A stretch of 64,000 nt of DNA from Pseudoflavonifractor sp. Marseille-P3106. GTDB lineage: Bacteria > Bacillota > Clostridia > Oscillospirales > Oscillospiraceae. Of this stretch, positions 51,245 to 60,417 are shown one piece after another. Within the stretch, counting starts at the first letter, position 1; every line of letters starts with the position of its first letter. The DNA lies in assembly GCA_900169975.1 (NCBI GenBank), contig LT827123.1:186001-250000 (forward strand). Direction: 5' to 3'. The notes below the pieces were generated by a model. It was not told where the DNA came from and made no database searches. It saw only the letters and a list, made by a program, of their open reading frames with translations. A program made the position numbers and the translations under genes.

Positions 51245-52254
51245 TGGAGACCCTCAAGACGGAACGCCGCTGGGAGCAGGGCCCCCGGGTGGTGGCCATC
51301 GGCGGCGGAAACGGCCTGTCCACCATGCTCCGCGGCTTGAAGCAGTATACCAAAAACCTCACCGCCATCGTCACCGTGGCCGACGACGGGGGCGGTTCCG
51401 GGATGCTCCGGGCCGACCTGGGGATGCCCCCGCCGGGGGACATCCGCAACTGCATGGAGGCCCTGGCCAACACCGAGCCCGTCATGGAGCGGCTGCTGGG
51501 CTACCGGTTTACCGAGGGAAGCCTCACCGGTCAGGCCTTCGGAAATCTTCTGCTGGCGGCCCTCAACGGCATCTCTGCCTCCTTTGACGAGGCGGTGGCC
51601 CGGATGAGCCAGGTGCTGGCCATCACAGGCCGGGTGCTGCCGGTGACCAACGCCAATGTGGCGCTGGAGGCCACCTTTGAAAACGGGGCCCGGGTGGTGG
51701 GAGAGTCCAAGATCGCCGCCTTCAAAAAGGCACAGGACTGCCGCATCCGCCGGGTGGCGCTCCTGCCGGGCCATCCGGCGGCCCTTCCCGCCACGCTGGA
51801 GGCCATCCGGGCGGCCGACCTCATTCTGCTGGGGCCGGGAAGCCTTTACACCAGCATCATCCCCAACCTTCTGGTGGACGGGGTGGCCGAGGCCGTGTGC
51901 GCCGCCGCCGTCCCGAGGGTCTACATCTCCAACATTATGACCCAGGATGGGGAGACCGAGGGGATGACCCTCTCCGAGCACGTGGCGGCGCTGCTGGATC
52001 ACGCCGGCCCCGGGCTCATCGATGTGTGTCTGGCCAACTGCGCCCCCATTCGGCCGGAGCTGCTGGAGCGCTACCGGGAGGAGGGCTCGGAGCCCATCGC
52101 CGTGGACCGGGCGGCGCTGAAGGCCCTGGGAGTGGACGTGGTGGAACGGCCCCTCGCCTCGGAGGAGTCCCCCTTTGCCCGTCACTCCATCGACCGGCTG
52201 GCCCAGGCGGTGATGGAGCTCTATGAGGACCGGGCCCACACCAAGATCTTTTGA
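51244..52254 (+). CDS. yvcK: gluconeogenesis factor YvcK (CofD-like)
   Basis: 336 residues of the YvcK/CofD-related fold. Signatures are VVAIGGGNGLSTMLRGLKQYT at the start, VADDGGGSGMLR, PPPGDIRNCMEALA, and VLPVTNANVALEA. In Bacillus it is needed for growth on gluconeogenic carbon sources and cell shape, and binds UDP-GlcNAc. ATG at 51244 (a GTG at 51241 is an alternative) overlaps the rapZ stop. Its partner genes rapZ and whiA flank it in the standard order. Confidence 0.95.
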   Translation: METLKTERRWEQGPRVVAIGGGNGLSTMLRGLKQYTKNLTAIVTVADDGGGSGMLRADLGMPPPGDIRNCMEALANTEPVMERLLGYRFTEGSLTGQAFGNLLLAALNGISASFDEAVARMSQVLAITGRVLPVTNANVALEATFENGARVVGESKIAAFKKAQDCRIRRVALLPGHPAALPATLEAIRAADLILLGPGSLYTSIIPNLLVDGVAEAVCAAAVPRVYISNIMTQDGETEGMTLSEHVAALLDHAGPGLIDVCLANCAPIRPELLERYREEGSEPIAVDRAALKALGVDVVERPLASEESPFARHSIDRLAQAVMELYEDRAHTKIF

Positions 52255-52261
52255 CGGCGGA

Positions 52262-52286
52262 GCGGGACGGCGGGATGCCGTTCCGC
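52262..52286 (+). other. hairpin between yvcK and whiA
   Basis: A 10-base-pair stem with one G-U pair (52262-52271 with 52277-52286), loop GGGAT, not followed by a clean T run. It may slow transcription or mark an mRNA processing point within the operon. Confidence 0.4.
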
Positions 52287-52318
52287 CCCGACTGATTCTT
52301 TGAGAGGGAGGCAACGCC

Positions 52319-53215
52319 ATGTCTTTTTCCAGCGACGCAAAGCGGGAGCTCTGCCGTGCGCCCCTCTCCCGCCGATGCTGTGCCCAGGCGGAGTGCTACG
52401 GCATCCTCCTCTATGCCAACCGGTTCGATCGGGGGGAAGCCCGCATCGTTACTGAGTCAGCGGCGTTTGCCGCCCGGCTCCCGGCGCTGTTCAAAAAGGC
52501 CTTTCACATCACCTTCGACCGCCTCCCCGAGGCGGGGCAGGGCAAGCGCATCTTTTCTCTGACCGCGCCGGACAAGCTCTCCGCCCTCTCGGCGGCCTTT
52601 GGGTACGATCCAGGCTCCACCGTGGCCCATCACATCAACTTTGCCGTACTGGAGGAGGAGCACTGCCGCTCCGCCTTCTTCCGTGGGGCCTTTTTGGCGG
52701 GGGGATCGGTGACCGATCCGGCCAAGGGCTACCATCTGGAGCTGGCCACCTCCCACTACTCGGTGAACCGGGAGCTGCTCACCCTTCTGCGGGAGGCGGG
52801 CTTTGCCCCCAAATCCGCCGCCCGGGGGGCCAACCACATGGCCTATTTCAAGCAGAGCGAGGCCATCACCGATTTTCTCACCGCCATCGGCGCGCCGCTG
52901 GCCGCCATGGAGCTGATGAATGCCAAAGCGGAAAAGGACCTGCGGGGCGGGGTCAACCGCCGGGTGAACTGCGACGCTGCCAATCTGGACAAGGCGGTGG
53001 ACGCCGCCCAGGCCCAGCTGGAGGACATCCGCCGCCTGGCCGGGCGCATGGATCTGGCTGAGCTGCCCCCCAAGCTGGCCGAGGCCGCCCGGCTCCGGAT
53101 GGACAACCCGGAGATGACCCTGACCGAGCTGGCGGCTCTGTGCGAGCCGCCCATCACCAAGTCCTCCCTCAGCCACCGGCTGAAAAAGCTGGGTGAGCTG
53201 GCGGGAGAGATGTGA
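52319..53215 (+). CDS. whiA: WhiA-type sporulation/cell division regulator
   Basis: 298 residues: an N-terminal homing-endonuclease-like (LAGLIDADG-type) scaffold, inactive as nuclease (FFRGAFLAGGSVTDPAKGYHLEL), and a C-terminal helix-turn-helix (LTELAALCEPPITKSSLSHRLKKL). WhiA works on sporulation septation in Streptomyces and on division and metabolism in Bacillus (YvcL). Last of the rapZ-yvcK-whiA set. ATG 52319 has a GGGAGG site. Confidence 0.94.
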   Translation: MSFSSDAKRELCRAPLSRRCCAQAECYGILLYANRFDRGEARIVTESAAFAARLPALFKKAFHITFDRLPEAGQGKRIFSLTAPDKLSALSAAFGYDPGSTVAHHINFAVLEEEHCRSAFFRGAFLAGGSVTDPAKGYHLELATSHYSVNRELLTLLREAGFAPKSAARGANHMAYFKQSEAITDFLTAIGAPLAAMELMNAKAEKDLRGGVNRRVNCDAANLDKAVDAAQAQLEDIRRLAGRMDLAELPPKLAEAARLRMDNPEMTLTELAALCEPPITKSSLSHRLKKLGELAGEM

Positions 53216-53247
53216 CAGAGGTTGCGCTGACACGGAGGTGACGACGG

Positions 53248-53688
53248 ATGAAGGTGTCCTATTTCAGTACACTATCCAGGGAAGAAATCTTTGCGCGAAT
53301 CAGTGAGAAAACCAGGCCATGGTCCAGATTAGATTTATGGACGGCGCGGAATACCCGCTTTCACCGAAACCTGAAGAGCGGGGAGATCAGGCTGATTCAG
53401 ACGGGTAAAATCCGTGGCTATGTGTTTGCGGACTTGACAGTGGTCCCCACAGGGAAGGGAACTGAAATCGAGGGGACCGTGAAGATTCCACAGACCATCT
53501 ACGCCGCTAATGCAGCGGTGTGCCTGATCATCTTATCCTGCATTCTTTTGACGTTTTTCTTGGGAGAGAGCATCCTGAAATTTTTTCCTTATCTTTGGCT
53601 GCCTGTTTTCTTCCTCTGGAGCACAAACCGGCTGCGCGGTCAAATCCCGGAATTGGGTGAGTTTATTCAGAAAATACTGTTCAGCTGA
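53248..53688 (+). CDS. small membrane protein of unknown function
   Basis: 146 residues: a soluble N-terminal part (about 1-85) rich in Arg, Lys and beta-like segments (SGEIRLIQTGKIRGYVFADL), then two hydrophobic helices (about 90-108 and 112-127) and a short charged tail. The codons use more A and T at third positions than neighbouring whiA and dnaE, and the gene sits between two conserved genes that normally lie side by side. That suggests a recent insertion. No family recognised. The ATG at 53248 follows GGAGGTGACG. Confidence 0.65.
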   Translation: MKVSYFSTLSREEIFARISEKTRPWSRLDLWTARNTRFHRNLKSGEIRLIQTGKIRGYVFADLTVVPTGKGTEIEGTVKIPQTIYAANAAVCLIILSCILLTFFLGESILKFFPYLWLPVFFLWSTNRLRGQIPELGEFIQKILFS

Positions 53689-53705
53689 AAGAAGGAGGTC
53701 CCACC

Positions 53706-56700
53706 ATGGCCTTTGCCCATCTACATATCCATACCGAGTACAGCCTTCTGGACGGGGCCTGCCGGATCCCCAAGCTGGTCCAGCGGGTCAAGGAGCTGGG
53801 TCAGACCGCCGTGGCCATCACCGACCACGGCAACATGTACGGCGTTATCGACTTTTACCGCGCCTGCAAGGCCGAAGGCATCCACCCCATCATCGGCTGC
53901 GAGGTCTATGTGGCCCCCCGCACCCGCTTCGACCGAGTGCACGAGCTGGACAGCCAGGCCCGCCACCTGATTTTGCTGTGCAAAAACGAGACCGGCTACC
54001 GCAACCTCTCCCACATGGTGAGCCAGTCCTACACCGAGGGTTTTTACATCAAGCCCCGCATCGATCTGGACTTGCTGCGGGAGCGGCACGAGGGCCTGGT
54101 CTGTCTGTCGGCCTGTCTGGCAGGGGAGCTGCCCCGGCGCATCCGCGCCGGGGACTACGCCGGGGCCAGGGCCCACGCGCTGGAAATGGATGAATTGTTC
54201 GGACGTGGGAATTACTATCTGGAGCTTCAGGACCACGCCCTGGAGGAGGACCCGGCGGTGATCGCCGGGCTGGTGCGGCTCCATGAGGAGACCGGCATCC
54301 CCCTGGCCGCCACCAACGACGCCCACTACCTCACCCGGGCCGACGCCCGCACCCAGGACATCCTCATGTGCGTCCAGACCGGCAAGACCGAGGACGATCC
54401 CGACCGGATGCGCTTTGAGACCGAGGAGTTCTATGTCAAGAGTGAATTGGAGATGGCCGCCCTCTTCCCCAAGTGGCCGGAGGCCATCGAAAACACCCAG
54501 AAGATCGCGGAGCAGTGTCAGGTGGACTTTGAGTTCGGCGTCCACCACCTGCCGGAATTCCACCTGCCCGAGGGGGAGAGCGACCCGGACGCCTACTTTG
54601 AACGTCTCTGCCGGGAGGGGTTCCGGCGGCGTTACAGCGCGCCTCCCCCGGAGTATGAGACCCAGCTGGAGTACGAGATGGGGGTCATCCGGCAGATGGG
54701 CTTCGTGGACTACTTCCTCATCGTCTCCGACTTCATCGGCTTTGCCAAGTCCCACGGGATCCCTGTGGGCCCGGGCCGAGGCTCCGCCGCCGGGAGCATG
54801 GTGGCCTACTGCATGGCCATCACGGAGATCGACCCGATGAAGTACAGCCTCTTTTTCGAGCGGTTCCTGAACCCGGAGCGGGTCACCATGCCCGATATCG
54901 ACGTGGATTTCTGCATCCGCCGCCGGGGCGAGGTCATCGAGTACGTCCAGGAGAAATACGGCGCCGACCACGTGGCCCAGATCGTGACCTTCGGCACCAT
55001 GGCCGCCCGGGGGGCGATCCGGGACGTGGGCCGGGTGCTGAACCTGCCCTACGACCGGGTGGATCAGATCGCCAAGCAGGTGCCCACCACCCCCCACATC
55101 ACCCTGGAGGAGGCCCTCAAGCTCTCCAAGCCCCTCAAGGAGCTCTACGACGGCGATGAGCAGGTGAAGCTGCTCATCGACACTGCCCGGGCCATCGAGG
55201 GGATGCCTCGCCACGCCTCCACCCACGCCGCCGGGGTGGTCATCACCCGCCTGCCGGTGGCCGACTACGTCCCGCTGGCCAAAAACGACGAATCGGTTGT
55301 GACCCAGTTCCAGATGACGGTGCTGGAGGAGCTGGGCCTTTTGAAGATGGACTTTCTGGGCCTTCGGAACCTCACGGTGCTGGACGACGCGGTGAAGCTG
55401 GTGCGGAAAAGCAGGCCGGATTTCACGCTCGACGACATCCCGGACGGGGACGCCGGGGTCTACCGGATGCTCTCGGAGGGGCGCACCTCAGGGGTGTTCC
55501 AGATGGAGTCGGCGGGGATGACCGGGGTGTGCGTGGGGCTCAAGCCCAAGGACATCGAGGACATCACCGCCATCATCGCCCTCTACCGTCCCGGCCCCAT
55601 GGACTCCATTCCCCGGTTCATCGCCTGCAAGCAGGATCCCCGGCTCATCCGGTACAAGCATCCCTTGCTGAAGCCCATCCTGTCGGTGACGTACGGCTGC
55701 ATCGTGTATCAGGAGCAGGTCATCGAGATCTTCCGCAAGCTGGCGGGGTATACCCTGGGCCAGGCCGACATGGTGCGCCGGGCCATCTCCAAGAAGAAGG
55801 CCAAGGAGATCGAAAAGGAGCGCCACGCCTTCATCTACGGCGACGCCGAACGGGGGATCGCCGGGTGTATCGCGGGCGGGATCCCCGAGCAGACCGGCCA
55901 GGATATCTACGACGAGATCTTCGATTTTGCCAACTACGCCTTCAACAGGGCCCACGCTGTGTCCTACGCCGTGGTGGCTTATCAGACCGCGTGGTTCAAA
56001 TACCACTACACGAAGGAGTACATGGCCGCCCTGCTGACCTCCGTCCTGGATTCCAGCGAAAAGGTGGCCGAGTACATCGGAGAGTGCCGGAACTGCGGCA
56101 TCCAGCTGCTGCCCCCCGACGTGAATCAGTCGGAGACCGACTTCACCGTGGCGGCGGACGGGCTCCGTTTCGGCCTGGCGGCGGTGAAGGGCGTGGGCCG
56201 TGGGTTTGCCGTGCAGCTTCTGGGCGAGCGGGAGAAGAACGGCCCCTTCGCCTCCTTCCCGGACTTCTGCGCCCGGATGTTCGGGATGGACTGCAACAAG
56301 CGGGTGGTGGAGAACCTCATCCGCTGCGGGGCCTTTGACAGCCTGGGCGCCCGCCGCTCCCAGCTTCTGGCGGTGAGCGAGCAGGTGATGGACACCGTGG
56401 CCAAGAGCCGGAGAAACACCCTGGAGGGACAGTACGACCTCTTTGGCGGTGGAGAGGAGGGCCCCGGGCCCGCGCCCCAGGTCGTCCTGCCGGGCATCCC
56501 GGAGTTCACCCGGCAGGAGCTGATGAAGATGGAGAAGGAGACCACGGGGCTCTACCTCACCGGCCACCCCATGGATGAGTACCGGGCCCAGGTCAAGCGG
56601 CTGAGGGCCGCCTCCATAGGGGCCATCCTGGCCGACTTCGACCAGCCGGAGGGGCCCCGGACCTACCGGGACGGCCAGAGGGTGACCCTGGCGGGGGTGG

Positions 56701-57191
56701 TGACCGCCTCCAAGACCAAGACCACCAAAAACAATACGCTCATGGCCTATGTGGGGCTGGAGGACGACACGGGGGCCATGGAGATGCTGGTTTTCTCCCG
56801 GACACTGGGAGAGTGCGGCCCCTATTTGAAGGAGGGGATGGCTCTCCTGGCGGAGGGACGGCTCTCCGTTCGGGACGAGAAGGCCCCCCAGCTCATGTGC
56901 GACCGGGCCCGCCCGCTGGCGGGGGAGGGGGAGACGGCGGAGCCTTCGGACGGCGCGTCGGCGCCCCGGCCCATCCCGGAAAACAGCAGGCTCTATGTCA
57001 AGCTGCCCACGGCGGAGGACCCCCGGATGCGAAAGCTCGGCCTGATCCTCAACATGTTTCCCGGAAATCAGCAGATCGTTCTCTACTGCGCCGATACCCG
57101 CAAGCGGCTGGGAGCGGCCGCCCAGATCCACCCGGCACTGGTGGCTGAGCTCCGGGAGCTTTTCGGCGGGGAGAACGTGGTCGTCAAATGA
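53706..57191 (+). CDS. dnaE: DNA polymerase III alpha subunit (DnaE type)
   Basis: Replicative polymerase, 1161 residues. N-terminal PHP domain (residues 1-210; AHLHIHTEYSLLDGA and ITDHGNMYG), palm with the catalytic aspartates in PDIDVDFCIRR, GPGRGSAAGSMVAY, finger domain with YRPGPMDSIPRF, and a HhH/tau-binding region. An OB-fold (about 1000-1080) comes near the end. This is the DnaE, not PolC, form; Firmicutes usually carry a separate polC. It has a GAAGGAGG site at 53690-53697, eight bases before the ATG. Confidence 0.97.
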   Translation: MAFAHLHIHTEYSLLDGACRIPKLVQRVKELGQTAVAITDHGNMYGVIDFYRACKAEGIHPIIGCEVYVAPRTRFDRVHELDSQARHLILLCKNETGYRNLSHMVSQSYTEGFYIKPRIDLDLLRERHEGLVCLSACLAGELPRRIRAGDYAGARAHALEMDELFGRGNYYLELQDHALEEDPAVIAGLVRLHEETGIPLAATNDAHYLTRADARTQDILMCVQTGKTEDDPDRMRFETEEFYVKSELEMAALFPKWPEAIENTQKIAEQCQVDFEFGVHHLPEFHLPEGESDPDAYFERLCREGFRRRYSAPPPEYETQLEYEMGVIRQMGFVDYFLIVSDFIGFAKSHGIPVGPGRGSAAGSMVAYCMAITEIDPMKYSLFFERFLNPERVTMPDIDVDFCIRRRGEVIEYVQEKYGADHVAQIVTFGTMAARGAIRDVGRVLNLPYDRVDQIAKQVPTTPHITLEEALKLSKPLKELYDGDEQVKLLIDTARAIEGMPRHASTHAAGVVITRLPVADYVPLAKNDESVVTQFQMTVLEELGLLKMDFLGLRNLTVLDDAVKLVRKSRPDFTLDDIPDGDAGVYRMLSEGRTSGVFQMESAGMTGVCVGLKPKDIEDITAIIALYRPGPMDSIPRFIACKQDPRLIRYKHPLLKPILSVTYGCIVYQEQVIEIFRKLAGYTLGQADMVRRAISKKKAKEIEKERHAFIYGDAERGIAGCIAGGIPEQTGQDIYDEIFDFANYAFNRAHAVSYAVVAYQTAWFKYHYTKEYMAALLTSVLDSSEKVAEYIGECRNCGIQLLPPDVNQSETDFTVAADGLRFGLAAVKGVGRGFAVQLLGEREKNGPFASFPDFCARMFGMDCNKRVVENLIRCGAFDSLGARRSQLLAVSEQVMDTVAKSRRNTLEGQYDLFGGGEEGPGPAPQVVLPGIPEFTRQELMKMEKETTGLYLTGHPMDEYRAQVKRLRAASIGAILADFDQPEGPRTYRDGQRVTLAGVVTASKTKTTKNNTLMAYVGLEDDTGAMEMLVFSRTLGECGPYLKEGMALLAEGRLSVRDEKAPQLMCDRARPLAGEGETAEPSDGASAPRPIPENSRLYVKLPTAEDPRMRKLGLILNMFPGNQQIVLYCADTRKRLGAAAQIHPALVAELRELFGGENVVVK

Positions 57192-57219
57192 ACAGGCCCA
57201 TCGGAAAGGAGGTATCTGC

Positions 57220-58761
57220 ATGACGCTGAAAAAACTCTCATCCTATCTCTTTCATCGGACGGTTCTGGTGGCGGTCCTTCTGCTGATCCAGATCGGGCTG
57301 CTGGTGGCCATGATTCTGCGGTTTTCCGATTACTTCGTCTATTTCTACTTCATCTGTGTGGCGCTTTCGGTGCTGGCGGTGCTCCATATCATCAACAGCC
57401 GGGGGGACCCGGGGTACAAAATCGCGTGGCTGGTGCCCATCCTGCTGGTGCCGGTGTTCGGAGGGCTGGTCTATCTGCTGTGCGGCGGCAATCGGCTTTC
57501 CGCCCGGGTGCAGCGGAAGATGGAAGGGATGGACCGGCGGCTGGTGGAGGTGCTGGGGCCGGACCGGAAGGCGGAATCACTGGCTCCCTTCGGCCAAGAC
57601 GCGGTGAATCAGTCCCACTATCTGGAGGAGTATGCCCACTGTCCACTCTACACCAACACCTTTACCCGCTACTTTGCGCTGGGCGACGATGTGATGGAGC
57701 CCATGCTGGAGGAACTGCGGAAGGCGGAGCACTATATCTTTCTGGAATATTTTATCATTACGCCCGGAAAGCTCTGGGACGCCGTCCTGGAGATTTTGGA
57801 GGAGAAGGTCCGTCAGGGAGTGGATGTGCGGGTCATCTACGACGATGTGGGGACGCTGTATACCCTTCCCAAAACCTACGACAAAGAGCTGGAGGCCAAG
57901 GGCATCCGCTGCCGGGTGTTCAACCGGTTCGTGCCGGTGCTGTCGGTGCGGCTCAACAACCGGGACCACCGGAAGTTCTGTATTGTGGACGGCCATACCG
58001 CTTTCACAGGGGGCATCAATCTGGCCGACGAGTATGTCAACAAAGTGGTTCGCTATGGCCGCTGGAAGGACAGCGCCATTCTGCTGAAGGGAGAGGGCGC
58101 CTGGTCCATGACAGTGATGTTCCTCACCATGTGGGAGTATATCAGCGGCAGGACGGAGGACTACGCCGCCTACCGGCCCGCGTCTTTGCCCGTCCAGGCG
58201 GAGCTGGGGGCCGGACACTGGGTTCAGCCTTATGCGGACAGCCCTCTGGACGGGGAGCCGGTGGGGGAGACGGTATATCTGAACCTCATTACCAAGGCCA
58301 AGCGGTATGTCTATCTCATGACCCCCTACCTTATCATCAGCGACAGCGTCACCACCGCCCTGTGCAACGCAGCCAAGAGCGGGGTGGATGTGCGCATTTT
58401 GACCCCCCATATCCCGGACAAGAAGATCATCTTCGAGGTCACCCGGGCCCATTACCCGCCGCTCCTGGAGGCGGGGGTGCGAATTTTTGAGTACACCCCC
58501 GGCTTCCTCCACGCCAAGAATTTTGCGGTGGACGACCAGTACGCCACGGTCGGATCCATCAACATGGATTACCGGAGTATGTTCCTCCACTTTGAGGACG
58601 GCGTTTGGCTGTGCGGCGATCCCACGGTACTGGACGTCAAGCGGGATTTCCTGGAGACACAGGCCATCAGTGAGGAAATCACGCTGGAGGCGGTGTGCTG
58701 TCATCCCTGGCCGCGGCAGCTTCTGCGCTCCATCCTGCGGATGTTTGCACCTCTCATGTGA
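57220..58761 (+). CDS. cls: cardiolipin synthase
   Basis: Condenses two phosphatidylglycerols to cardiolipin plus glycerol. 513 residues: two N-terminal helices (about 12-32 and 38-58), a third hydrophobic stretch (about 70-88), and a PLD domain pair with HKD motifs HRKFCIVD (about residue 248) and HAKNFAVDD (about 428). GSINMDYRSM and a late FLETQAIS follow. ATG 57220 has GGAGG 10 bases ahead. It lies 28 bases after dnaE on the same strand. Confidence 0.94.
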   Translation: MTLKKLSSYLFHRTVLVAVLLLIQIGLLVAMILRFSDYFVYFYFICVALSVLAVLHIINSRGDPGYKIAWLVPILLVPVFGGLVYLLCGGNRLSARVQRKMEGMDRRLVEVLGPDRKAESLAPFGQDAVNQSHYLEEYAHCPLYTNTFTRYFALGDDVMEPMLEELRKAEHYIFLEYFIITPGKLWDAVLEILEEKVRQGVDVRVIYDDVGTLYTLPKTYDKELEAKGIRCRVFNRFVPVLSVRLNNRDHRKFCIVDGHTAFTGGINLADEYVNKVVRYGRWKDSAILLKGEGAWSMTVMFLTMWEYISGRTEDYAAYRPASLPVQAELGAGHWVQPYADSPLDGEPVGETVYLNLITKAKRYVYLMTPYLIISDSVTTALCNAAKSGVDVRILTPHIPDKKIIFEVTRAHYPPLLEAGVRIFEYTPGFLHAKNFAVDDQYATVGSINMDYRSMFLHFEDGVWLCGDPTVLDVKRDFLETQAISEEITLEAVCCHPWPRQLLRSILRMFAPLM

Positions 58762-58773
58762 AAGGAAAAATGT

Positions 58774-59295
58774 ATGACGCTGATAACGGAACGCCTGGAA
58801 CTGCAACTCCTCTCCGGAGAACAGCTCGGGTTGTGGACCGAGGATCTGCCCGCCCTGAAGTGGGAGCTGGACTGCGCCTATTGTGCAGAGCCGATGGAGG
58901 ATGGGTTTCGCACCATTGTGGAGGGGCAGGGAAAAAAGACCTTGGCCGATCCGCAAAATACCGTTTGGCACAGCTTTTGGTTCCTGATCCGGCGGAGCGA
59001 CCGCATCGTGGTGGGTTCGGCCGATTTCAAGAATGTGCCGGACGAGGACGGCGCAGTGGAGCTGGGTTACGGACTGGGGAAGAACTATGAGGGCCGCGGG
59101 TATATGACCGAAGCGGCCCGAGCCATGTGCGGCTGGGCCCTGTCCCAGCCCGGAGTGACCTCGGTAGTGGCGGAGACCAAGCGGGACAACCGGCCGTCCC
59201 AGCGTATTCTGAGCCGATGCGGGTTCCGCCTGGAGCGTGAGGAGGGGACCCTGTGGTGGAGGCTCACAGAGCTTGAAAAGGAAATCAGCGGATAA
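58774..59295 (+). CDS. GNAT-family N-acetyltransferase (RimJ/RimL-like)
   Basis: 173 residues. The acetyl-CoA loop is in GYGLGKNYEGRGYMTEAARAM (about 88-108, R/Q-x-x-G-x-G/A pattern GRGYMTEA) and the late NRPSQRILSRCGFRLE is typical of the RimJ/RimL branch that acetylates protein N-termini or small amines. The N-terminal TLITERLELQLLS is also characteristic. The substrate is unknown. It is 13 bases after cls and ends at a strong shared terminator. Confidence 0.85.
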   Translation: MTLITERLELQLLSGEQLGLWTEDLPALKWELDCAYCAEPMEDGFRTIVEGQGKKTLADPQNTVWHSFWFLIRRSDRIVVGSADFKNVPDEDGAVELGYGLGKNYEGRGYMTEAARAMCGWALSQPGVTSVVAETKRDNRPSQRILSRCGFRLEREEGTLWWRLTELEKEISG

Positions 59296-59335
59296 AAGAC
59301 CGCCCTTGTCCAGATGGACAAGGGCGGTCTTTTAT
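59292..59335. terminator. bidirectional terminator between the GNAT gene and the flavodoxin gene
   Basis: A perfect 21-base inverted repeat (59292-59312 with 59315-59335) ends in AAAA on one side and TTTT on the other. It closes both convergent genes. Confidence 0.92.
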
Positions 59336-59343
59336 GGATGAAA

Positions 59344-59832
59344 TCAGCCGAACAGGACGGCGGCCTCTTTTGCCATGCGCTCGCCGTAGAGTTCAAAGGT
59401 CTCCCGGTATTCTTCCAGATGGCCGGCCACGGCCACAGGGCCAAGATGGATGACAGGTTTTCCATAGGCCCCGCCCCCGGAATAGGTGAGCATACCCAGC
59501 ACCATCAGGTGGTCCAGGATAAGCCGGATGGCCAGATCTCCGCCGCCGTGGACGTAATTTGCGGTGGCGAAAGCGCCGCCCAGTTTACCGGCCAGGCCTA
59601 ATTTCCTGGCACAGTTATCCAGCCAGATCTTGGTTTCTCCGCTGACGCTGGCCAGGTAAGTGGGAGAGCCCAGCACGACCCCGCAGCTCTCTTTGATCCA
59701 GGCCTCGTCGACCCCGTCGATGGGGAAGGCCTTTGCCGCTACCCCGGCAACGCGCTCCATGCCAGTGACAATAGCCTCAGCCATCTCTTTGGTGTTTCCG
59801 GTCTTGGAATGATATACGACAGACAATTTCAT
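59344..59832 (-). CDS. flavodoxin-family protein (NADPH-dependent FMN reductase-like)
   Basis: 162 residues with the flavodoxin phosphate-binding loop HSKTGNTKEMAEAI at residue 8, the FMN-contact segment VLGSPTYLASVSGETKIWLD, and GGAFATANYVHGGGDLAI. It is likely a WrbA-like quinone or electron-transfer flavoprotein of the cytoplasm. Transcribed divergently from an HxlR regulator, which commonly controls redox or quinone-response enzymes, so it is probably its target. Low AT-rich spacing and a GGAGGA site at the start. Confidence 0.9.
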   Translation of the reverse strand: MKLSVVYHSKTGNTKEMAEAIVTGMERVAGVAAKAFPIDGVDEAWIKESCGVVLGSPTYLASVSGETKIWLDNCARKLGLAGKLGGAFATANYVHGGGDLAIRLILDHLMVLGMLTYSGGGAYGKPVIHLGPVAVAGHLEEYRETFELYGERMAKEAAVLFG

Positions 59833-59873
59833 GGCGATTCCTCCTGCTTTTGTAATTCGATATAAAAAAATGA

Positions 59874-59930
59874 CTTGCTCTTTTTCCGCTATCTGATAAG
59901 ATCATAGTACCGACTGAGGAAAAAAGCAAG
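59874..59930. promoter_or_regulatory. face-to-face promoters and inverted repeat between flavodoxin and HxlR genes
   Basis: Two promoters share one inverted repeat. Rightward: TTGCTC (59875-59880), 16 bases, TAAGAT (59897-59902) for the HxlR gene. Leftward: TTGCTT (59929-59924), 17 bases, TATGAT (59906-59901) for the flavodoxin gene. The two -35 elements lie inside CTTGCTCTTTTTCC (59874-59887) and GGAAAAAAGCAAG (59918-59930), which are complementary. The -10 boxes overlap by two bases. A dimeric regulator binding the repeat would block both. Confidence 0.75.
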
Positions 59931-59962
59931 AACTGAGATTTTTGAAACTAGGTGAGGGAAAA

Positions 59963-60319
59963 ATGACCAGCTTTGAATCATGTGACCGCCCTTTTTGTCC
60001 CTGCATGGAGCCGTGTCCCATCCGGCATGCGCTGGATATTCTTGGTGGAAAGTGGAAGATGCCCATTTGGTGCGCACTGAAGAAAGACGGCCCGACCCGC
60101 TACAATGAGTTGAAGCGGAAGATCAATGGGATCACCAACACGATGCTGGCCAGTTCTTTGAAAGAGATGGAGCGAGCCGGGCTGGTGGTCCGCACACAGT
60201 ATCTGGAGATGCCCGTTCGGGTCGAGTATGCTTTGACCGAGAGAAGCGACGCACTTGCCCCTGCCATTGAGATTCTCGCCGCCTGGGGGAGGGAAACCCT
60301 TTTGAATCCTTCGGACTGA
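59963..60319 (+). CDS. HxlR-family winged-helix regulator
   Basis: 118 residues. The family pattern is clear: CPIRHALDILGGKWKMPIWCALKKDGPTRYNELKRKINGITNTMLASSLKEMERAGLVVR spread over residues 18-75. Three to four cysteines at the N-terminus (CDRPFCPCMEPC) include the position used by redox- and quinone-sensing relatives such as QsrR/HypR-type members. It probably represses the divergent flavodoxin gene and itself through the shared repeat. ATG 59963 after GGTGAGGG is preferred over TTG 59942. Confidence 0.9.
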   Translation: MTSFESCDRPFCPCMEPCPIRHALDILGGKWKMPIWCALKKDGPTRYNELKRKINGITNTMLASSLKEMERAGLVVRTQYLEMPVRVEYALTERSDALAPAIEILAAWGRETLLNPSD

Positions 60320-60359
60320 GCTCCGGGGCGAACAGAGCCGCACCCTTTTGCCCGCCGGT

Positions 60360-60367
60360 CATACAAT
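60360..60367 (+). promoter_or_regulatory. possible sigma-E-type -10 element
   Basis: CATACAAT, identical to the sigma-E -10 consensus, about 50 bases before the cysteine-rich gene. No good sigma-E -35 is found 13-15 bases upstream, so this is weak evidence for sporulation control. Confidence 0.3.
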
Positions 60368-60417
60368 GGGATTGGAAGGCCCAGCCTTTCCCCAATTTGA
60401 TTCGGGAGGTAACCAAC

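Noticed and set aside
60397-60417. Upstream in-frame start for the cysteine-rich gene
   Set aside because: The GGGAGGT ribosome site overlaps it; the ATG at 60418 has correct spacing.
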